A stretch of DNA of 26,668 nucleotides from an uncultured Clostridium sp. GTDB lineage: Bacteria; Bacillota; Clostridia; Clostridiales; Clostridiaceae. Made by a program: the position numbers and the translations under genes. This document shows, piece by piece, positions 24,289 through 26,668 of this stretch. The DNA lies in contig CAKVFO010000031.1 in NCBI GenBank assembly GCA_934746785.1, positions 1 to 26,668 on the forward strand, in the 5' to 3' direction. The notes under the pieces are model-generated. The model saw only the letters and a program-made list of their open reading frames with translations. It did not search any database and was not told where the DNA came from. The number at the start of each line of letters is the position of its first letter. Position 1 is the first letter of the stretch.

Positions 24289-24936
24289 TTACTTTTTCTT
24301 TTTAAATGTATTTACTGCTAAATTTATTAATATTATAAACACCGCATCACCAAAGATAGGATATGGAAATATTTTAATTCCACCTAAATATAGTACATTT
24401 TCTGCTATTACCATAAAAAGTGCAATTATTAAATAAGTCATCCCCCATCTATCATTATTAGGTTTATCAAAAAAGTAAAAACAAAAACATAACAATATTC
24501 CAATAACTATTAAGGATACTAAATAAACTATTGTTTCATTATATATACTTATCATATATCCATATTTAGGACTTAAAATCACCTTACCATTCACAAAAAA
24601 CATTCCTATTATATATAAAGTAGATAATACTGATGCCATTATATAATTAATATTAAAGTTTAACTTATCCCATCTTAAAAATACATATGATAAACATAAT
24701 ACAATTAGTGGAATTGATAGATGATTTAAAAATAAAAGTGGAATTAATAATCTTGCTATATTACCACTTTTCACTACACACAACAAGAATAGCCCTACAT
24801 ATCTAAAGATAAATAGAGATCCTACTATTGTCATATAGATTCTTATCTTTTTAGGTGCAAACCTATTAATCTTCTTAATTAACATATATAACAAAAAAAT
24901 AATAAGCAGCAAAAAAATATAATAGGCTAAATTCAT
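24289..24936 (-). CDS. Unrecognised seven-helix membrane protein
   Basis: A 215-residue, very hydrophobic protein with about seven predicted transmembrane helices (first at about 5-20, last ending near 207) and a KKKK C-terminus. I do not recognise a family or any catalytic motif. The layout resembles the 7-TM sensor module of some signalling proteins, but no output domain is fused. The start is ATG at 24936 with GGAGG 8 nt upstream; a TTG at 24951 overlaps that box and is rejected. It lies between the lipid kinase gene (55 nt upstream) and the ABC permease (121 nt downstream), all on the minus strand. Co-transcription with the lipid kinase is plausible. Confidence 0.7.
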   Translation of the reverse strand: MNLAYYIFLLLIIFLLYMLIKKINRFAPKKIRIYMTIVGSLFIFRYVGLFLLCVVKSGNIARLLIPLLFLNHLSIPLIVLCLSYVFLRWDKLNFNINYIMASVLSTLYIIGMFFVNGKVILSPKYGYMISIYNETIVYLVSLIVIGILLCFCFYFFDKPNNDRWGMTYLIIALFMVIAENVLYLGGIKIFPYPIFGDAVFIILINLAVNTFKKKK

Positions 24937-24991
24937 ATAAAAAGCCTCCAAAATAATATTTTTAAGTTACTTATTATTATTATTAATTATG

Positions 24992-25870
24992 TTATTTTAT
25001 TCCTAAAACTTTTATTCCACCTTTTATGCATTGAATATGTAGTGGAAAATCTGGTCCTTTTTCTCCATCTATATCTGTAACAATATCTTCATTAGATTCT
25101 ATTATTACATCATCTGTTTTAAAGTATATTACTTTATCAGACTCTAAATGCTCACCTTTTAATATCTTTATAAATAATGGTATCGTTTCCCTTATAGGTA
25201 CTGCTTTTATCATTATTACATCAAGCATCCCATCTGTAAGTTCCGCTTTATTAGCTAACTTAAAACTTCCTGCTGTTTGACCATTGAAAACTAATATTAA
25301 ATACATCTCTCCATCATAGTTCATTTCTTTCGAAATAAGCTTCACTTTTAGCTTTCTAAAATTTGGTATTTCCTCAATCCCCTTTAAATAATAAGCCAGC
25401 TTACCTATAGTATTTTTTAAGTTAATGTCAGTCTTTTGAGATACATCTGTAAATAATCCCGAGCTTGCAACATTTACAAAATATTTATCATTAATTTTTC
25501 CCAAATCAATTGGAGTTGGATCTGTAGTTAGAATTCTTTCGCATGCTTCAGATACATCTTGTGGCATTCCCAGTAAAGTTCCAAAATCATTAGCAGTTCC
25601 TACTGGAAGTACTCCTATAGGCAAGTCCAATCCCTTATCTTTCATAGCATTTACTACAGAGTCAACAGTTCCATCTCCACCTGCCACTAGTATATACTCA
25701 TAATTATTATTAACAATATCAAAAGCTTCTGATATATCCTTTTCTCTCTCAATTCTATAAGGTTCTATTTGATATCCTTTATCTTGATGAATCTTTATTA
25801 CCTTATCTAACTCATGTAAAATTATATTTTCTCCCGAATAAGGATTATATATAAATCTAACCTTTTTCAT
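24992..25870 (-). CDS. Diacylglycerol/lipid kinase family protein (DgkB/YegS-like)
   Basis: Phosphorylates a lipid such as diacylglycerol, returning it to phosphatidic acid. Motifs in order are NPYSGE (9-14), AGGDGTVDSVVNAM (ATP site), PVGTANDFGTLLG, TDGMLDVIMI, and DIDGE near the C-terminus, where the catalytic acid is expected. Length is 292 residues, complete. ATG at 25870 has GGAGG 7 nt upstream and a strong promoter. It diverges from pssA across a 185-bp region; both act in phospholipid metabolism. The exact lipid substrate is not readable from sequence. Confidence 0.92.
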   Translation of the reverse strand: MKKVRFIYNPYSGENIILHELDKVIKIHQDKGYQIEPYRIEREKDISEAFDIVNNNYEYILVAGGDGTVDSVVNAMKDKGLDLPIGVLPVGTANDFGTLLGMPQDVSEACERILTTDPTPIDLGKINDKYFVNVASSGLFTDVSQKTDINLKNTIGKLAYYLKGIEEIPNFRKLKVKLISKEMNYDGEMYLILVFNGQTAGSFKLANKAELTDGMLDVIMIKAVPIRETIPLFIKILKGEHLESDKVIYFKTDDVIIESNEDIVTDIDGEKGPDFPLHIQCIKGGIKVLGIK

Positions 25871-25903
25871 TAAAATACCTCCGCACTATTAATTACAAAA
25901 TGG

Positions 25904-25932
25904 ATTATATCATTTATTCCATATATTGTCGA
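25904..25932 (-). promoter_or_regulatory. Promoter of the lipid kinase gene
   Basis: On the minus strand TCGACA (25927-25932, 5/6 to consensus), a 17-nt spacer and an extended TGATATAAT -10 (TATAAT at 25904-25909). Confidence 0.8.
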
Positions 25933-26009
25933 GAAGTTCCATTTTATCTAATCTACATTAAGATTACCTTAAAACAATAAACCTTCCTCTTATATTATCC
26001 CTACTTCTA

Positions 26010-26034
26010 TGATATAATTATTCATTGGAATAAT
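26010..26034 (+). promoter_or_regulatory. pssA extended -10 promoter with overlapping inverted repeat
   Basis: TGATATAAT (26010-26018) is an extended -10; no good -35 is seen. A perfect inverted repeat ATTATTC-ATTG-GAATAAT (26017-26034) overlaps the -10 and the expected transcription start, as an operator would. The binding protein is unknown. Confidence 0.55.
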
Positions 26035-26055
26035 GTTTAATTTAGGAGTGATTAT

Positions 26056-26577
26056 ATGAGAAAAAGCTGTATTCCTAATATCTTTACCTTTATAAACTTA
26101 TCTTGTGGAGTTCTATCTCTATTATCCACTTACAAAGGTAATTATATTGTTGCAGGTATATTTATACTTATAGCTGGTTTAGTTGATAGATATGATGGAA
26201 GAATCGCTAGATTTTTACAAGTTTCCAGTGAATTAGGTAAAGAATTGGATTCTTTAGCTGATTTAGTATCTTTTGGTGTAGCACCATCACTTTTAATGTA
26301 CATACTATTTGGATTTGAAGAAATAGGTCCATATAGTATACTTGGTACTATACTATTAATCACACTACCTATTTGTGGGGCATTTAGACTTGCTAGATAT
26401 AATACATCTACATTTGATGGCGTATTTACAGGAGTACCAATAACTATAGTTGGATGCTTCTTAGCTCTAATTGCACTACTAGCTAACTGGGTTAATATTC
26501 CTGTTATAATAGCTATAATATTAGTTATATTAGGTTCTTATTTAATGGTAAGCAAACTACATTTAAAAAAATTTTAG
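26056..26577 (+). CDS. pssA: CDP-diacylglycerol--serine O-phosphatidyltransferase
   Basis: Integral membrane enzyme that makes phosphatidylserine from CDP-diacylglycerol and serine. The CDP-alcohol phosphatidyltransferase motif D-G-x2-A-R-x8-G-x3-D-x3-D is complete (DGRIAR, then G, then DSLAD). The N-terminus SCIPNIFTFINLSCGVLSL and the later ICGAFRLARYN are typical of the Bacillus-type PssA subgroup, as is the short 173-residue length with several membrane helices. ATG at 26056 has AGGAG 7 nt upstream. No psd (decarboxylase) gene is in view, but it could lie beyond the right edge. It is divergent from the lipid kinase gene and followed by a dispersed repeat copy. Confidence 0.93.
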   Translation: MRKSCIPNIFTFINLSCGVLSLLSTYKGNYIVAGIFILIAGLVDRYDGRIARFLQVSSELGKELDSLADLVSFGVAPSLLMYILFGFEEIGPYSILGTILLITLPICGAFRLARYNTSTFDGVFTGVPITIVGCFLALIALLANWVNIPVIIAIILVILGSYLMVSKLHLKKF

Positions 26578-26592
26578 TAATTAAATTTAAGA

Positions 26593-26668
26593 ACAAAGTG
26601 GCTGACGCCACGCTTTTCAGCGCAGGAAGCCACTTTGTTACAGCCTGTCAAAAGGTTCTAAAAGCAAA
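26593..26668 (+). repeat. Dispersed intergenic repeat, copy D (runs off the window)
   Basis: The best-preserved hairpin copy: perfect terminal arms ACAAAGTGGCT (26593-26603) and AGCCACTTTGT (26628-26638) enclose an inner CGCT-TTTC-AGCG hairpin. The conserved tail AAAAGGTTCTAAAAGCAAA then runs to the window end. It lies 15 nt after pssA; no U-run follows the hairpin, so it is not a pssA terminator. Confidence 0.8.

Noticed and set aside
26593..26638. Repeat hairpin as terminator of pssA
   Set aside because: The hairpin is followed by TACAGCC, not a U-run, and the same hairpin occurs upstream of unrelated genes.

Overview
The window is a low-GC chromosomal segment with strong AT codon bias, AGGAGG-type ribosome binding sites and family content typical of Clostridium sensu stricto: CggR-controlled glycolysis genes next to rpoN, a clostridial T-box, DegV, a VanW-type wall protein and a short-form CysE. 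Species cannot be fixed from the sequence. Nearly everything is on the minus strand; only ygiQ and pssA are on the plus strand. No rRNA, tRNA, CRISPR array, integrase or transposase gene is visible.

Layout, left to right. (1) 1-4910: glycolytic operon, transcribed leftward as cggR > gap > pgk (pgk runs off the left edge), with a promoter and a tandem CggR-type operator before cggR, and rpoN (sigma-54) just upstream. (2) 5114-7273: trmL-degV and a HAD phosphatase. (3) 7289-11924: cell-envelope genes: VanW/YoaR-like anchored protein, GH25 muramidase-like protein, and an OmpR-type response regulator with a VanS/PhoR-like sensor kinase. (4) 12313-15311: ddl with a NUDIX (CoA pyrophosphatase-like) gene, then plsC-nth. 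(5) 15550-17445: cysK-cysE under a T-box leader that reads tRNA-Cys. (6) 17463-18851: a soluble MgtE_N/CBS protein with a possible 25-codon leader ORF. (7) 19293-21212: radical-SAM YgiQ. (8) 21293-24936: an ABC ATPase and a large bacteriocin-associated-type permease, and an unrecognised 7-TM protein. (9) 24992-26577: lipid kinase (DgkB/YegS family) and, divergently, pssA.

Functional themes are central glycolysis under CggR, cysteine synthesis under tRNA-Cys sensing, and wall and lipid assembly (Ddl, VanW, GH25, PlsC, lipid kinase, PssA).

The least explained item is a dispersed intergenic repeat of about 95 bp. It has a 46-nt imperfect hairpin followed by a conserved tail ending TATACGT. Copies or fragments lie at 4977-5070, 15451-15491, 18877-19116 (composite) and 26593 to the window end. 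All main copies have the same orientation. Each of the three tails ending inside the window directly abuts the U-run of a different minus-strand terminator. I do not recognise this family by name.
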